Shown: one piece after another, positions 1 to 10,338 of the stretch | How positions within the stretch are numbered: the first letter of the stretch is position 1 | How the letters are laid out: each line of letters starts with the position of its first letter | Source of the DNA: Pontimonas sp. | GTDB lineage: Bacteria > Actinomycetota > Actinomycetes > Actinomycetales > Microbacteriaceae | DNA length: 64,000 nt | Assembly: GCA_017857245.1 (NCBI GenBank) | Contig: JAFMDO010000002.1 | Coordinates: 20,677 to 84,676, forward strand | Direction of reading: 5' to 3' | Program-made: the position numbers and the translations under genes | The notes under the pieces: generated by a model | The model's database searches: none | The model's input: only the letters and a program-made list of their open reading frames with translations | Told to the model about the DNA's origin: nothing

Positions 1-260
1 GTGTGCTCACCGCTCTCGGCACTGCCCCCGCTGTGGTAGCGCTGGGTTGTGACATTGCTGGGCGAGCAACCATCGTGGTGGGGGCAAATCCGGAGGCTGT
101 CGCCAAAGGTGCCCACGCGGGAGAACTAGTGACCGCAGCGTCAGGCGCGGTGGGTGGTCGCGGTGGCGGCAAGCCCGGTCTTGCACAGGGTGGCGGGCCC
201 GATGGCACCGGCTTGGCCGCGGCGCTTTCCGCTGTCGGCGTTGAGGTCGAGCGCCTCTAG
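1..260 (+). CDS. alaS: Alanine--tRNA ligase, C-terminal fragment (5' end outside window)
   Basis: Frame open from window edge; C-terminus ...GGRGGGKPGLAQGGGPDGTGLAAAL is the DHHA1-type AlaRS tail; followed by ruvX/mltG/aroE as in other actinobacteria. Confidence 0.85.
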   Translation, partial: VLTALGTAPAVVALGCDIAGRATIVVGANPEAVAKGAHAGELVTAASGAVGGRGGGKPGLAQGGGPDGTGLAAALSAVGVEVERL

Positions 261-724
261 TGCGAATGGGTCCCAGGCTGGGTGTTGACGTGGGCACCGC
301 CCGCGTGGGTCTGGCTCGCTGCGATCGCGAAGGCCTCTTGGCAACACCGTTGGCGACCCTTCCCCGGGCGAGCGCCCTCGCCGACATCGCGCAGGTGGCT
401 GCGGAGATAGAGCCACTAGAAATCGTCGTGGGGTTACCCTTGGCGCTGTCGGGTCGAGAAACGGCCTCCACCGATGATGCGCAGGTGTTCGCCTCGCAGC
501 TAGCGAACCTGCTGTCTCAACCGATCCGCATGGTGGATGAGCGTCTCAGCACGGTGCAGGCCGCTCACCGCCTGCGTAGCGCGGGGAAGTCCAGCAAAAA
601 ACAAAAGTCGGTCATCGACCAGGCCGCCGCTGTTATTCTTTTACAGCACGCTATCGACGCTGAAAAGTTGGGAGGGGTGCCACCGGGACACCTGGTTTCA
701 GTGGAGGAGAGCGATGTCAAATAA
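260..724 (+). CDS. ruvX: Putative pre-16S rRNA nuclease / Holliday junction resolvase-like YqgF
   Basis: GVDVGTARVGLARCD, VGLPLALSG and VDERLSTVQA motifs; alaS-ruvX-mltG context. Confidence 0.9.
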   Translation: MRMGPRLGVDVGTARVGLARCDREGLLATPLATLPRASALADIAQVAAEIEPLEIVVGLPLALSGRETASTDDAQVFASQLANLLSQPIRMVDERLSTVQAAHRLRSAGKSSKKQKSVIDQAAAVILLQHAIDAEKLGGVPPGHLVSVEESDVK

Positions 725-1910
725 CGCGGATTTTGACTCTATTTTTAATACCCTTCCCGGGGAGGAACCCCCTCGGGCCTCAGTGCCCAGCGAACCACTG
801 CGCCCTCGCTCTTCCCGAGGCAACGCCTCGGGCGGCGGTGGAGGCGCAGGCAAGGCAGGTTGTGCGGTGTTTGCGATTATTGTTTTGCTTTTGGGCGGCG
901 GTGGGACATGGTGGGCATGGACCGAATACGGTCAACGGTTAGTGAACTATTTTGCCGCAGAACCCGTTGCGGATTTCGAAGGCGGGGGAGCTAGCCCCAG
1001 CATTGACATCATCGTGTCGCCGGGCGATATCGGCGAAACCGTTGCCCGAGCGTTGGCCGCTGAGGGCGTGACCGCCTCGTTCGAGGCTGTGTATGAGCTA
1101 TTGCTCCAGGACACCACCATCACCTTTCAGCCGGGTACGTATCGTTTGCTGACGGGAATGTCTGCCGAAAGTGCCGTGGCCGCACTGCGTGATTCGGGTA
1201 ACCGGGTGCAGATTTCGTTCGTGATTCCCGAAGGCGTAACCATGCAGCAGGCATTAGAAATCGTCGCAAAGCAGGCTTCGCTCCCCCTCACCGAGCTCGT
1301 CGAGGCCGCCGGGGAGCCTCTGTTGTATGGCATCGACTCGCCCTCGGGCACGCTTGAGGGTTACCTTTTCCCCGCCACCTACACTTTTGAACCCGATACC
1401 GGCGCCGGAGACATTGTGGCGAGGATGGTCCAGGAGATGAAGAACCGGTTAGGCGCGGCGGGGGTCGAGGAAAAGGACTGGCACAGCATTTTGACCATGG
1501 CCGCACTCGTGCAAAAGGAGGCCCGTTCCACGGAGGACTTCTATAAAGCCGCACGGGTGTTCTACAATCGCCTCGACATCACTATGGCCTTGCAATCGGA
1601 TGCGACCGTCACCTACTGGACGGGGTTATATGACGGCGTTTCGACCAGCGATGCTGATCGCGCAGATGAAGGAAACCCCTACAACACCTACGTCTACACC
1701 GGCCTGCCGCTGGGACCCATTTCGCTCCCCGGGGACGTCGCGATTGATGCAGCACTGAACCCTGCGGCGGGTGACTGGCTCTATTTCGTCGCCATTGATT
1801 TGCGAACCGGGGAGACGGTGTTCTCGAACACCTATGCCGAGCATCTGGTCGCTGTAAAAATTTGGCTGAATTGGTGCCGAGAGAGCGAGGAAAACGGTGC
1901 CTACTGCTAG
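714..1910 (+). CDS. mltG: Endolytic murein transglycosylase MltG (YceG-like)
   Basis: N-terminal TM segment then YceG domain (EGYLFPATYTF, FYNRL, YNTYVYTGLPLGPISLPG); start ATG 714 preferred over track start 537, overlapping the ruvX stop. Confidence 0.9.
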   Translation: MSNNADFDSIFNTLPGEEPPRASVPSEPLRPRSSRGNASGGGGGAGKAGCAVFAIIVLLLGGGGTWWAWTEYGQRLVNYFAAEPVADFEGGGASPSIDIIVSPGDIGETVARALAAEGVTASFEAVYELLLQDTTITFQPGTYRLLTGMSAESAVAALRDSGNRVQISFVIPEGVTMQQALEIVAKQASLPLTELVEAAGEPLLYGIDSPSGTLEGYLFPATYTFEPDTGAGDIVARMVQEMKNRLGAAGVEEKDWHSILTMAALVQKEARSTEDFYKAARVFYNRLDITMALQSDATVTYWTGLYDGVSTSDADRADEGNPYNTYVYTGLPLGPISLPGDVAIDAALNPAAGDWLYFVAIDLRTGETVFSNTYAEHLVAVKIWLNWCRESEENGAYC

Positions 1911-2739
1911 AACCCACGCTGAAGTGTGGGGGTCGCCAATCGCGCACTCGCTCTCGCCGACCCTCCACCGGGCGGCCTATGACGTGCTCGGTCTTGACTG
2001 GTCGTATGTCGCGAGAGAAGTTGATTCTGCAGACCTTCGCAACGCCTGGGTGGAACACCAAGAGTCACTCCGGGGCCTGTCTTTGACGATGCCTCTAAAG
2101 GAAGACATTGTGGGAATGGTGGAATCCCAGGACGAAGTCGTGACAACACTTGGTGTTGCTAACACCATCTACGTTGGACCCGACGGCTGGGCTCTGAGCA
2201 ACACGGACCCCTGGGGGATTAGCGGGGCTTTGAGTGAGCATGGCATCGCCCCACAACGACCGCTGATTCTGGGAGCAGGCGCCACGGCAAAAGCGGTGGG
2301 GTTCGCGCTCGCAGGGATGGGTGTGTCACAGGTGGATCTGTTGGTGAGGAGTGCGCCCCGTGCCAAGGAGTGTGTCACCACACTGCGCGGGCTGGGACTC
2401 GAGGTGGCGGTGTGGGAAAAGGCTTTCGCCGCTGAGGCAGAGCACGACCTGGTGGTGTCGACCCTTCCTGGGGGTGTCGCAAGCGATCTGGAAATACCCG
2501 AGAGCGCCGCGGCGACGGCGGCCCTCTTTGACGTGGCCTACGCGAATTGGCCCTCGTCGCTGGCTCTTCGATGGGAGAAAAGCCCCCAACAAGTCTTGTC
2601 GGGCACCTGGATGCTGGTCCATCAAGCGATTCGCCAAATCAGGTTTTTCCTCCTCGGCGGGGGAAACGTAGCGTTAGAGGGCGAGGCCGAGGTGCTTCAC
2701 GCGATGAAAAAGGCGGTGGGGTTGGTTCCTGGGGGTTAA
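1897..2739 (+). CDS. aroE: Shikimate dehydrogenase
   Basis: [17 protein letters not shown] and [10 protein letters not shown] motifs; aro cluster. Confidence 0.92.
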   Translation: MPTARTHAEVWGSPIAHSLSPTLHRAAYDVLGLDWSYVAREVDSADLRNAWVEHQESLRGLSLTMPLKEDIVGMVESQDEVVTTLGVANTIYVGPDGWALSNTDPWGISGALSEHGIAPQRPLILGAGATAKAVGFALAGMGVSQVDLLVRSAPRAKECVTTLRGLGLEVAVWEKAFAAEAEHDLVVSTLPGGVASDLEIPESAAATAALFDVAYANWPSSLALRWEKSPQQVLSGTWMLVHQAIRQIRFFLLGGGNVALEGEAEVLHAMKKAVGLVPGG

Positions 2740-2767
2740 CGAGGGTTGTGCGTGGAAGAATAGAACA

Positions 2768-3970
2768 ATGCTTCGATGGTTAACTGCTGGTGAATCTCAC
2801 GGTCCCGAACTGATTGCGCTGCTCGAAGGCTTTCCCGCCGGCGTCCCCGTGTTGCTGGAAAATATCCAACAGGACTTGGCCAGACGCCGCCTCGGATATG
2901 GGCGGGGCGCCCGGATGAAGTTTGAGGCCGATGAAGTGGCCCTTTCCGCCGGTATCCGCCACGGTGTCTCCCAGGGGGGACCCATCGCGCTGCGGGTGGC
3001 CAACACGGAATGGCCTAAGTGGGAAAAAGTTATGAGCCCTCACCCCGTGGAGCCTGGGGGCTTAGAGGGTGGTCGTGCTGGTGCGTTGACCAGGCCCCGA
3101 CCGGGTCACGCAGATTTGGCGGGAATGCAAAAGTACGGATTTGACGATGCGAGACCAGTTCTCGAGCGCGCCAGCGCGCGAGAGACGGCCGCTCGGGTCG
3201 CTCTAGGAGCCGTTGCACGGACACTGCTGTCAGAGCTCGGTATCGATGTTGTCGCGCACACGGTTGCCGTGGGAACTGTGCAGGTTCCTGAAGGCGCAGA
3301 ACTGCCCTCCTCCGCGGACGTTGACCGGTTGGATGAAGACCCCCTGCGATGTGCAGATCCAGGAACTGCCAGCGCCATGGTTGCAGAGGTGGATTCAGCC
3401 CACAAAGAAGGCGACACTCTCGGTGGCATTGTGGAAGTCGTGGTTCGAGGTCTTCCCCCGGGCTTGGGGTCCTATGTCCACTGGGACCGGCGTCTCGATT
3501 CTCGTCTCGCAGGTGCTCTCATGGGAATCCAGGCCATTAAGGGCGTCGAGGTCGGGGACGGTTTTGAAACGACGAGGCGCCGAGGCTCTCTCGCACACGA
3601 CGAAATTGTGGGTGGACCAGACGGCATCGAGCGCACGACCGACCGAGCTGGCGGTATTGAGGGAGGAATGACCACCGGGGGAATTCTTCGCGTCCGGGCC
3701 GGAATGAAGCCCATCGCCACGGTGCCGCGTGCGTTACGCACAATCGACACGACATCCGGGGAGGAAGCGATTGCCCATCACCAACGCTCCGATGTGTGTG
3801 CAGTTCCCGCAGCTGGCATTGTCGCCGAGGCAATGGTGATGTTGGTTCTGGCCGAGGCGCTGTTGGAGAAATTTGGCGGAGATTCCCTCGTCGAGGTGCG
3901 CCGTAACCGTGACAGCTTCCTCGCTTCCATTCCCGAAAACATTCAACCCTCTTCAGGGAGCACGGCTTAG
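2768..3970 (+). CDS. aroC: Chorismate synthase
   Basis: [44 protein letters not shown] signatures. Confidence 0.97.
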   Translation: MLRWLTAGESHGPELIALLEGFPAGVPVLLENIQQDLARRRLGYGRGARMKFEADEVALSAGIRHGVSQGGPIALRVANTEWPKWEKVMSPHPVEPGGLEGGRAGALTRPRPGHADLAGMQKYGFDDARPVLERASARETAARVALGAVARTLLSELGIDVVAHTVAVGTVQVPEGAELPSSADVDRLDEDPLRCADPGTASAMVAEVDSAHKEGDTLGGIVEVVVRGLPPGLGSYVHWDRRLDSRLAGALMGIQAIKGVEVGDGFETTRRRGSLAHDEIVGGPDGIERTTDRAGGIEGGMTTGGILRVRAGMKPIATVPRALRTIDTTSGEEAIAHHQRSDVCAVPAAGIVAEAMVMLVLAEALLEKFGGDSLVEVRRNRDSFLASIPENIQPSSGSTA

Positions 3971-3972
3971 GC

Positions 3973-4473
3973 GTGGCACCCAAGCTTGTGTTGGTGGGCG
4001 CTCCGGCGTCGGGTAAATCAAAATTGGCCAAGCGCTTGGGCGGACTTATTGGCTTGTCAGTGGTCGACACCGACAAAATTGTCACCCGCGACCACGGCCC
4101 GATTCCAGAGATTTTCGAAAACGTTGGTGAGGCTGGATTTCGGTCCCTGGAGCGCTCCGCTGTTGTGGAAGCGCTCGGCAGTGAAGGAATTGTGTCACTC
4201 GGCGGAGGCGCTGTGATTGATCCCGACACCAGGGCAGACCTCAGAGGTATTCCGGTAGCTCTGATTACCATCTCTCAGGCAGCCGTTGCGTCCAGACTCA
4301 CTCCTGGCAAAAGACCTTTGCTGCCTGAAGGCGTCGCCAGTTGGGCGGCACTCGTGGCCGAGCGCGAGCCGTGGTACCAGGAAGTGTCGGACCGCTCCTT
4401 CGACACCAGTAGCACCCCGTTGGATACGGTTGCGGGAGATATTGCCCAATGGTTGAAGGAGGTTTCGCCGTGA
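3973..4473 (+). CDS. aroK: Shikimate kinase (GTG start)
   Basis: P-loop GAPASGKSKLAKRL, DTDK, SLGGGAV; position between aroC and aroB. Confidence 0.93.
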   Translation: MAPKLVLVGAPASGKSKLAKRLGGLIGLSVVDTDKIVTRDHGPIPEIFENVGEAGFRSLERSAVVEALGSEGIVSLGGGAVIDPDTRADLRGIPVALITISQAAVASRLTPGKRPLLPEGVASWAALVAEREPWYQEVSDRSFDTSSTPLDTVAGDIAQWLKEVSP

Positions 4474-5561
4474 GCGAGAACACAACGATTACCGTCACCA
4501 ACTCTCAGCAGGGTGACTACCCCGTCATCATTGGGTCCCGCGCCATCGATCAACTGCAGTCCCTGCTCCCGGGGGACGCAAAAAAAGTGTTGATCGCCCA
4601 TGCGCCACCCTTGGCCGCCATTGCCGAGTCCCTTAAGGAGCTCTTGGCGCCGGAGCGGCAGGTGTATCTCGCCGAATTGCCCGACGCGGAAGGCGCAAAG
4701 CGCAGTGAAGTGGTCTCATTTTGCTGGGGAGTACTGGGTCAAACTGACTTCAACAGGACCGATGCGATCGTGTCGCTCGGTGGCGGAGCCACCACGGATG
4801 TTGCTGGGTTTGTTGCAGCAACGTGGCTCCGGGGAGTTCCCCTGATTCATATCCCCACCACCGTCTTAGGGATGGTGGATGCCTCCATTGGAGGAAAGAC
4901 CGGGATTAACACCGCCGAAGGAAAGAATCTTGTGGGCTCCTTTTACGCCCCCCGGGCCGTGATTGTGGACCCCGACGTGTTGGGCAGTGTGTCGGAGAAT
5001 GAAGTGCGAACCGGCCTCGCAGAGGTGGTCAAGTGCGGTTTCATCAAAGACCCCGCCATCCTCGACCTTCTCGAAGAGCATCCCGAAGCCGCTGTGGACA
5101 CCACCTCCGAGGTTTTCTTGGACCTGGTTACCCGTGCTATCCAGGTGAAGGCCGACGTTGTGGGCAAGGATTTCTTGGAGGCTGGAGTGCGAGAAATCCT
5201 GAACTACGGCCACACCCTTGGCCACGCCATTGAGCACGCGGAGCGGTATCAGTGGCGCCACGGCGCTGCTATTTCGATCGGAATGGTGTTCGCTGCAGAA
5301 CTGTCCCGAATCGTCGCAAACCTGGATGATGACGCCGTGGATCGACACCGGAGAATTCTGGGCCAGCTGGGGCTTCCTCTGAGCTATCCCGCTGATCGTT
5401 GGAAAACTCTTTTGGCCTCGATGCAAAGAGACAAAAAGGCTCGCGGGGGAGTGGTGCGGTTCGTTGTCTTAGATGGCACGGGCAAACCGCGTGTTTTGGC
5501 CATCCCCGATGAATCTGTGCTTTTTGCCGCGTACCAAGAGCTCGCCGCGCACACCGGATAG
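4470..5561 (+). CDS. aroB: 3-dehydroquinate synthase
   Basis: IVSLGGGATTDVAGFVAATWLRGV, GKTGIN, EVVKCG; GTG 4470 start overlaps aroK stop. Confidence 0.95.
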   Translation: MSENTTITVTNSQQGDYPVIIGSRAIDQLQSLLPGDAKKVLIAHAPPLAAIAESLKELLAPERQVYLAELPDAEGAKRSEVVSFCWGVLGQTDFNRTDAIVSLGGGATTDVAGFVAATWLRGVPLIHIPTTVLGMVDASIGGKTGINTAEGKNLVGSFYAPRAVIVDPDVLGSVSENEVRTGLAEVVKCGFIKDPAILDLLEEHPEAAVDTTSEVFLDLVTRAIQVKADVVGKDFLEAGVREILNYGHTLGHAIEHAERYQWRHGAAISIGMVFAAELSRIVANLDDDAVDRHRRILGQLGLPLSYPADRWKTLLASMQRDKKARGGVVRFVVLDGTGKPRVLAIPDESVLFAAYQELAAHTG

Positions 5562-5570
5562 GCTGGTGCA

Positions 5571-6017
5571 ATGGCGCGCGTTCTGGTGGCTCATGGCCCC
5601 AACCTTTCACGACTAGGCTCCCGGGAGCCTGAAGTCTATGGAACCGCGACCCTTGCGGATATCGAATCGGCTCTTTCGGAGCGTGCCGGCTCCAGGATGG
5701 AGCTGTCATTCGCGCAGACCGATGACGAAGCCACCCTCGTGGGTTTGATGCACACCGCACTCGACACGGGGACCCACGTGATTCTCAATCCGGCCGCGTT
5801 CACCCACTATTCCTATGCTCTGCGTGATGCGTGTGCCATGGTGACGCAGGCGGGGCTTGTCCTCATCGAGGTCCACCTCTCTAACCCGCACGCCCGGGAA
5901 GAGTTCCGCCATCACTCCGTCATTAGCGGTGTCGCCACCGGTGTTATTGCCGGTTTTGGCCCGGACTCATACCTGCTCGCACTTGATCACCTCACGACCC
6001 TGGTAGGAGAGAAATAA
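5571..6017 (+). CDS. aroQ: Type II 3-dehydroquinate dehydratase
   Basis: [50 protein letters not shown]. Confidence 0.95.
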   Translation: MARVLVAHGPNLSRLGSREPEVYGTATLADIESALSERAGSRMELSFAQTDDEATLVGLMHTALDTGTHVILNPAAFTHYSYALRDACAMVTQAGLVLIEVHLSNPHAREEFRHHSVISGVATGVIAGFGPDSYLLALDHLTTLVGEK

Positions 6018-6018
6018 C

Positions 6019-6585
6019 GTGGCAACAACGAACGACATCAAAAACGGCAGCGTACTGAACCTGGACGGACAGCTTTGGGCTGTTGTTGAGTTTCAGCACG
6101 TCAAACCCGGCAAAGGGGGCGCCTTTGTTCGAACGAAGATGAAGAACGTCCGCTCGGGCAAAGTTGTCGATAAGACTTTCAACGCGGGCACCAAGGTTGA
6201 TTTTGCCGTTGTAGACCGCAGGGACTACACCTTCTTGTATGAAGATGGCGCCGACTACGTGTTCATGGATCAGGCCGACTTTGATCAGGTTACTGTCCCC
6301 GGTGCGGTCGTAGGTGACGCCGCCAACTTCATGCTTGGCAACCAACCCGTCACCATTGCAATGCACGAGGGTGAAGCCCTTTACATTGATCTTCCCGCCT
6401 CTGTCGTGCTCGAAATCACCTACTCCGAGCCTGGGCTTCAAGGCGACCGGTCCACCGGCGGCACCAAGCCGGCAACACTGGAAACCGGATTCGAGATTCA
6501 GGTGCCCCTGTTTGTGGAACAGGGAACCAAGTGCAAGGTCGACACGAGAACCGGGGAATACCTGGGTCGCGTGAGTGACGAGTGA
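6019..6585 (+). CDS. efp: Elongation factor P (GTG start)
   Basis: [29 protein letters not shown]. Confidence 0.97.
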   Translation: MATTNDIKNGSVLNLDGQLWAVVEFQHVKPGKGGAFVRTKMKNVRSGKVVDKTFNAGTKVDFAVVDRRDYTFLYEDGADYVFMDQADFDQVTVPGAVVGDAANFMLGNQPVTIAMHEGEALYIDLPASVVLEITYSEPGLQGDRSTGGTKPATLETGFEIQVPLFVEQGTKCKVDTRTGEYLGRVSDE

Positions 6586-7013
6586 GCGCCAGACGTAAAG
6601 CGCGCAAACGCGCCCTCGACGTGCTCTTTGGAGCCGACGTCAAGGAAATTACCCTCGCTCAAGCCCTCGAAGAGGCAGAGGTGATCGCTGCTAGAGAGCC
6701 GGAGCGTGCCAGCAGTTGGAATTATGCCCGGGAACTGGTGACAGGCGTGATCGATCACCGCTTGGATATCGACGACCTGCTGGCCCAGACCAGCACCTCC
6801 TGGCCGTTGAATCGAATGCCGGCAGTCGACCGCGCGGTGCTAAAGCTTGCCGTCTGGGAGATACTTCACAACCCGGATGTTCCCCCCGGAGTTTCGATCT
6901 CAGAGGCGGTCGAATTAGTGTCTGAGCTCAGCACAGAAGCCTCCGGGCCTTTCGTTCATGGAATCCTGGCCGCCATCGCCGAAGGTCGGAGCGGCGACAG
7001 CCTCCAGACGTAG
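6582..7013 (+). CDS. nusB: Transcription antitermination factor NusB
   Basis: [52 protein letters not shown]. Confidence 0.93.
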   Translation: MSARRKARKRALDVLFGADVKEITLAQALEEAEVIAAREPERASSWNYARELVTGVIDHRLDIDDLLAQTSTSWPLNRMPAVDRAVLKLAVWEILHNPDVPPGVSISEAVELVSELSTEASGPFVHGILAAIAEGRSGDSLQT

Positions 7014-7021
7014 TCGTGCCC

Positions 7022-7027
7022 TAGAGT
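7022..7027 (+). promoter_or_regulatory. Candidate -10 element (TAGAGT) for the pyr operon
   Basis: TANNNT followed by N6 and A7034; gives a ~47-nt leader before pyrR. Confidence 0.45.
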
Positions 7028-7051
7028 GTTATCACTACCTGCTTTAAGTGA

Positions 7052-7065
7052 CGTCCTGTGAGGCG
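7052..7065 (+). promoter_or_regulatory. PyrR-binding-loop-like RNA element in the pyrR leader
   Basis: CGTCCTGTGAGGCG fits the PyrR loop consensus UCCNGNGAGG closed by C-G, G-C, U-G and C-G pairs; lies just upstream of GGAAGGAGGGG. Confidence 0.6.
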
Positions 7066-7080
7066 CGGAAGGAGGGGCAG

Positions 7081-7611
7081 ATGAGTGTGCGACAGGTACT
7101 CTCCGCGCCGGATATTGAGCGGACCCTTCGCCGCATCGGGCACGAGATTGTCGAGGCCACCCCTGAGGTGAGTTCATTGGTTCTCTTGGGGATTCCTACT
7201 CGTGGCGCTGTGCTTAGTCAGCGCCTAGCGGAGGTGATCGCCGACATTACGGGCGAGATGATTGCTGCGGGAACGCTCGACGTCACGCTGTATCGAGACG
7301 ACCTTGCGGGTGCGGGGCATCGCGCCCCCTCTCCGACCGAGATTCCCGAGGCGGGAATTGACGACCGGGTCGTGGTCTTGGTGGATGACGTGTTGTTCTC
7401 TGGCAGGACTATTCGTGCGGCACTCGATGGGCTTACCGCACTCGGTAGACCGCGGGCGGTGAAGCTTGCTGTGTTGGTCGATCGAGGCCATCGGGAGCTC
7501 CCGATTCGGGCTGATCATGTGGGGAAAAACCTTCCCTCGTCCCTCGCTGAAAGGGTCGGTGTCCGATTGGTGGAGGTCGACGGAGTTGATGAAGTGGTGG
7601 TGGAAGCGTGA
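7081..7611 (+). CDS. pyrR: Bifunctional pyr operon regulator / uracil phosphoribosyltransferase PyrR
   Basis: PRPP loop [29 protein letters not shown] before ATG 7081; first gene of pyr operon. Confidence 0.95.
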   Translation: MSVRQVLSAPDIERTLRRIGHEIVEATPEVSSLVLLGIPTRGAVLSQRLAEVIADITGEMIAAGTLDVTLYRDDLAGAGHRAPSPTEIPEAGIDDRVVVLVDDVLFSGRTIRAALDGLTALGRPRAVKLAVLVDRGHRELPIRADHVGKNLPSSLAERVGVRLVEVDGVDEVVVEA

Positions 7612-8546
7612 AGCATCTGCTCTCCGCCCAGGATCTCACGCGAGAAAGCGCCATAGGGCTTCTCGATACCGCTCTCGAGTTTTCTGCTGTTGCTGAGCGA
7701 TCGGTGCCAAAGCTTCCCACTTTGCGCGGCGTGACGATGGTGAACCTATTTTTCGAAGATTCCACGCGGACCAGGCTTTCCTTCGAGGCGGCAGCGAAAA
7801 GACTTTCTGCCGATGTGATGACTTTCCAAGCTCACGGTTCCAGCGTCTCGAAGGGGGAAAGCCTGAAAGACACCGCCCAGACGGTGGAGGCGATGGGAGC
7901 CGACATCATCGTGGTTCGTCACGGGATGGAGGGTGCCGCGCGAGAACTCGCCCATTCTGGCTGGGTGAACACGCCGGTTATTAATGCCGGCGATGGCGTG
8001 GGGGCGCATCCCACCCAAGCGCTTCTTGACGCCGCGACCCTGCGAAACCATCTGATGCCTGAACCGCGGGGGTCTGGTTTGGAGGGCCTGAGCATAAGCA
8101 TCGTGGGAGACATCATGCATTCCCGCGTCGCGAGATCTAACGTTTTCCTGCTGAACACGCTCGGCGCTTCGGTCACCGTGGTGGGACCAGACACTCTCAT
8201 GCCGCCCGAGACTGCCGGATGGCCCTGCGGAAACCTCAGGGACCTGGATGAAGCCATCGCCGGCAATCCCGATGCCATCATGATGCTCAGGGTTCAGAAA
8301 GAGCGCATCGATCCAGAACAGCTTGGGGGGATGGATCGCTACAGTGCGCGGTATGGGTTAACCGAGGCGCGGGCGAATGCGCTCCCGCAACACACCATCG
8401 TGATGCACCCTGGGCCGATGAACCGCGAGGTCGAGATAGCCTCGGTGGTGGCGGATTCATCCCGGTCAGTCATCCTTGACCAGGTGAAAAATGGTGTATC
8501 AGTGCGTATGGCAGCACTGTATGAAGTGTGGGGAGATCACTCGTGA
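7608..8546 (+). CDS. pyrB: Aspartate carbamoyltransferase catalytic subunit
   Basis: [36 protein letters not shown]. Confidence 0.97.
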   Translation: MKHLLSAQDLTRESAIGLLDTALEFSAVAERSVPKLPTLRGVTMVNLFFEDSTRTRLSFEAAAKRLSADVMTFQAHGSSVSKGESLKDTAQTVEAMGADIIVVRHGMEGAARELAHSGWVNTPVINAGDGVGAHPTQALLDAATLRNHLMPEPRGSGLEGLSISIVGDIMHSRVARSNVFLLNTLGASVTVVGPDTLMPPETAGWPCGNLRDLDEAIAGNPDAIMMLRVQKERIDPEQLGGMDRYSARYGLTEARANALPQHTIVMHPGPMNREVEIASVVADSSRSVILDQVKNGVSVRMAALYEVWGDHS

Positions 8547-9850
8547 GAGACGTCATCGTCACTGGAGCATCCCTTCTCGGAGCACCACAGACGACTTTTG
8601 CCTTGTCACGGGGGGTATTTATCCCCACCGAAGACGCCTCTGCGGACGCGCTCACGATCGACGCTGAGGGCCACATTGCTCTTCCTGGGCTGGTTGATTT
8701 GCACACCCACCTCCGACAGCCGGGAATGGAAGAAGCTGAAACGGTTCTCACCGGCTCACAGGCGGCGGCTCTGGGTGGCTTCACCGCAGTTCACGCCATG
8801 GCCAACACCACCCCCACCACCGATTCGCCCGAACGCCTCAATCAGGTGTGGCAGTGGGGGAAAGAGGCCCGCTACGTCGATGTCCGCCCGATTGGCGCCG
8901 TGACAGAGGGGTTGGCGGGACGTCGTCCCACCGACATTGTGGCAATGGCGCAGTCGCCCGCGGCCCCGAGGGTGTTCTCTGATGACGGCCACTGTGTGGA
9001 AAATCCGGAACTCATGAGAGAAGCGCTTCGGTTGGCCGCCAGCGTTGATGCTGTAATTGCTCAGCACTCTCAGGATCCCCGGTTAACGGTGGGTTCCCAA
9101 ATGAATGCCGGTGCTCTTTCGGAAAAGCTGGGGCTGAGCGGCTGGCCGGGTGTCGCCGAGGAATCCATCATCGCCCGCGATGTCCTACTGGCTGAATCTG
9201 TCAGCGGGCACCTGCACGTTTGCCACCTCTCCACGGCTGGTTCGGTAGAGGTTGTTGCGTGGGCAAAAAAGCGTGGAATCTCCGTGACCGCAGAAGTAAC
9301 ACCACATCACCTCTTGCTCACCGAGGACCTTATCGCGGATTCGAACCCACTTTTTAAGGTGAATCCGCCTCTGCGAACCAGAGAGGACACCCTGGCGTTG
9401 CGAGCAGCGGTAGCCTCCGGGGTCATCGACATCATCGCCACAGATCATGCTCCTCATCCCGCGGGTGCTAAGTCGGGGGATTTTGTCTCAGCCGCGTTTG
9501 GCATGCTGGGGTTAGAGACTGCTCTGGGCGTAGTGCTGAAAACACTGGTCCACCCCGGCCTAATTTCCTACGAACAGGTTGCCCGAATCATGTCTAGCAC
9601 CCCCGCGCGCATCGGTCGACTGGCCGGATACGACCTACCCTTCCAGCCAGGAAGGCCGGCACATTTCACTCTGGTGGACCCCAGCGCGGCCACACCTGAG
9701 CCTTCGGGAAGCCTGAGTTCCAATAACCCCTTCGCAGGATGGGAGCTTCCGGGCAGGGTTTCGCACACCTTTTACGGGGGACATCAAACGGTCGCAGACG
9801 GACGTCTCGTGGCCCGCGACCAGCTGCACCAAGAGAAAGCGCCAGCGTGA
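8543..9850 (+). CDS. pyrC: Dihydroorotase
   Basis: [25 protein letters not shown] 8543 overlaps pyrB stop. Confidence 0.96.
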   Translation: MRDVIVTGASLLGAPQTTFALSRGVFIPTEDASADALTIDAEGHIALPGLVDLHTHLRQPGMEEAETVLTGSQAAALGGFTAVHAMANTTPTTDSPERLNQVWQWGKEARYVDVRPIGAVTEGLAGRRPTDIVAMAQSPAAPRVFSDDGHCVENPELMREALRLAASVDAVIAQHSQDPRLTVGSQMNAGALSEKLGLSGWPGVAEESIIARDVLLAESVSGHLHVCHLSTAGSVEVVAWAKKRGISVTAEVTPHHLLLTEDLIADSNPLFKVNPPLRTREDTLALRAAVASGVIDIIATDHAPHPAGAKSGDFVSAAFGMLGLETALGVVLKTLVHPGLISYEQVARIMSSTPARIGRLAGYDLPFQPGRPAHFTLVDPSAATPEPSGSLSSNNPFAGWELPGRVSHTFYGGHQTVADGRLVARDQLHQEKAPA

Positions 9851-10338
9851 ATCAAGAACAATCTGCTCTCATTATGCTCGGCCTGATGACGCTCGCTCTC
9901 GCGGGCGCCTGGTGGGGCTGGCGTCGGCGGAGAAACGAATACGTCGCTTGGGCCCAGCACTTCACCTTCTGGGATGAAGCAACAGAGACTCCGCTGGATT
10001 TTGAATGTTGGTATGTGGGCACATCCGAGGCGGGCCTGCCCTTGCAGCGGGTGGCTGTGGGGCCACTGAGTTACCGGGCAAAAGCAACTCTCGGTCTGCA
10101 CGCTACCGGCCTGGTTTTCCAAGCACGCGGGTCGCAAGCGTTGGTGTTTCCTGCGGAGGGTTTGAGCGCGGGACGCGCAACGTGGACCATAGATCGGACT
10201 GTCGAGCCCGACGGTTTGCTCATGGTTCAGTGGAGTCTTGGCCCCCAGCTGGTGGAAAGCTATTTCCGGCTTGTCGATAACGATCTTGGCCGGATCATTA
10301 CCGCAATCAACACAATGTCACAGGAGAAGCAAGTATGA
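9847..10338 (+). CDS. Conserved pyr-operon membrane protein of unknown function
   Basis: N-terminal TM (LIMLGLMTLALAGAWWGWRRRR) plus soluble domain; 4-nt overlaps with pyrC and carA; a membrane protein at this position is also found in mycobacterial pyr operons. Confidence 0.8.
   Translation: MNQEQSALIMLGLMTLALAGAWWGWRRRRNEYVAWAQHFTFWDEATETPLDFECWYVGTSEAGLPLQRVAVGPLSYRAKATLGLHATGLVFQARGSQALVFPAEGLSAGRATWTIDRTVEPDGLLMVQWSLGPQLVESYFRLVDNDLGRIITAINTMSQEKQV

Noticed and set aside
5571-5620. AroQ motif AHGPNLS in place of the usual NGPNL
   Set aside because: The GPN Asn and the downstream active-site residues ([21 protein letters not shown]) are retained, so a functional change is unlikely.
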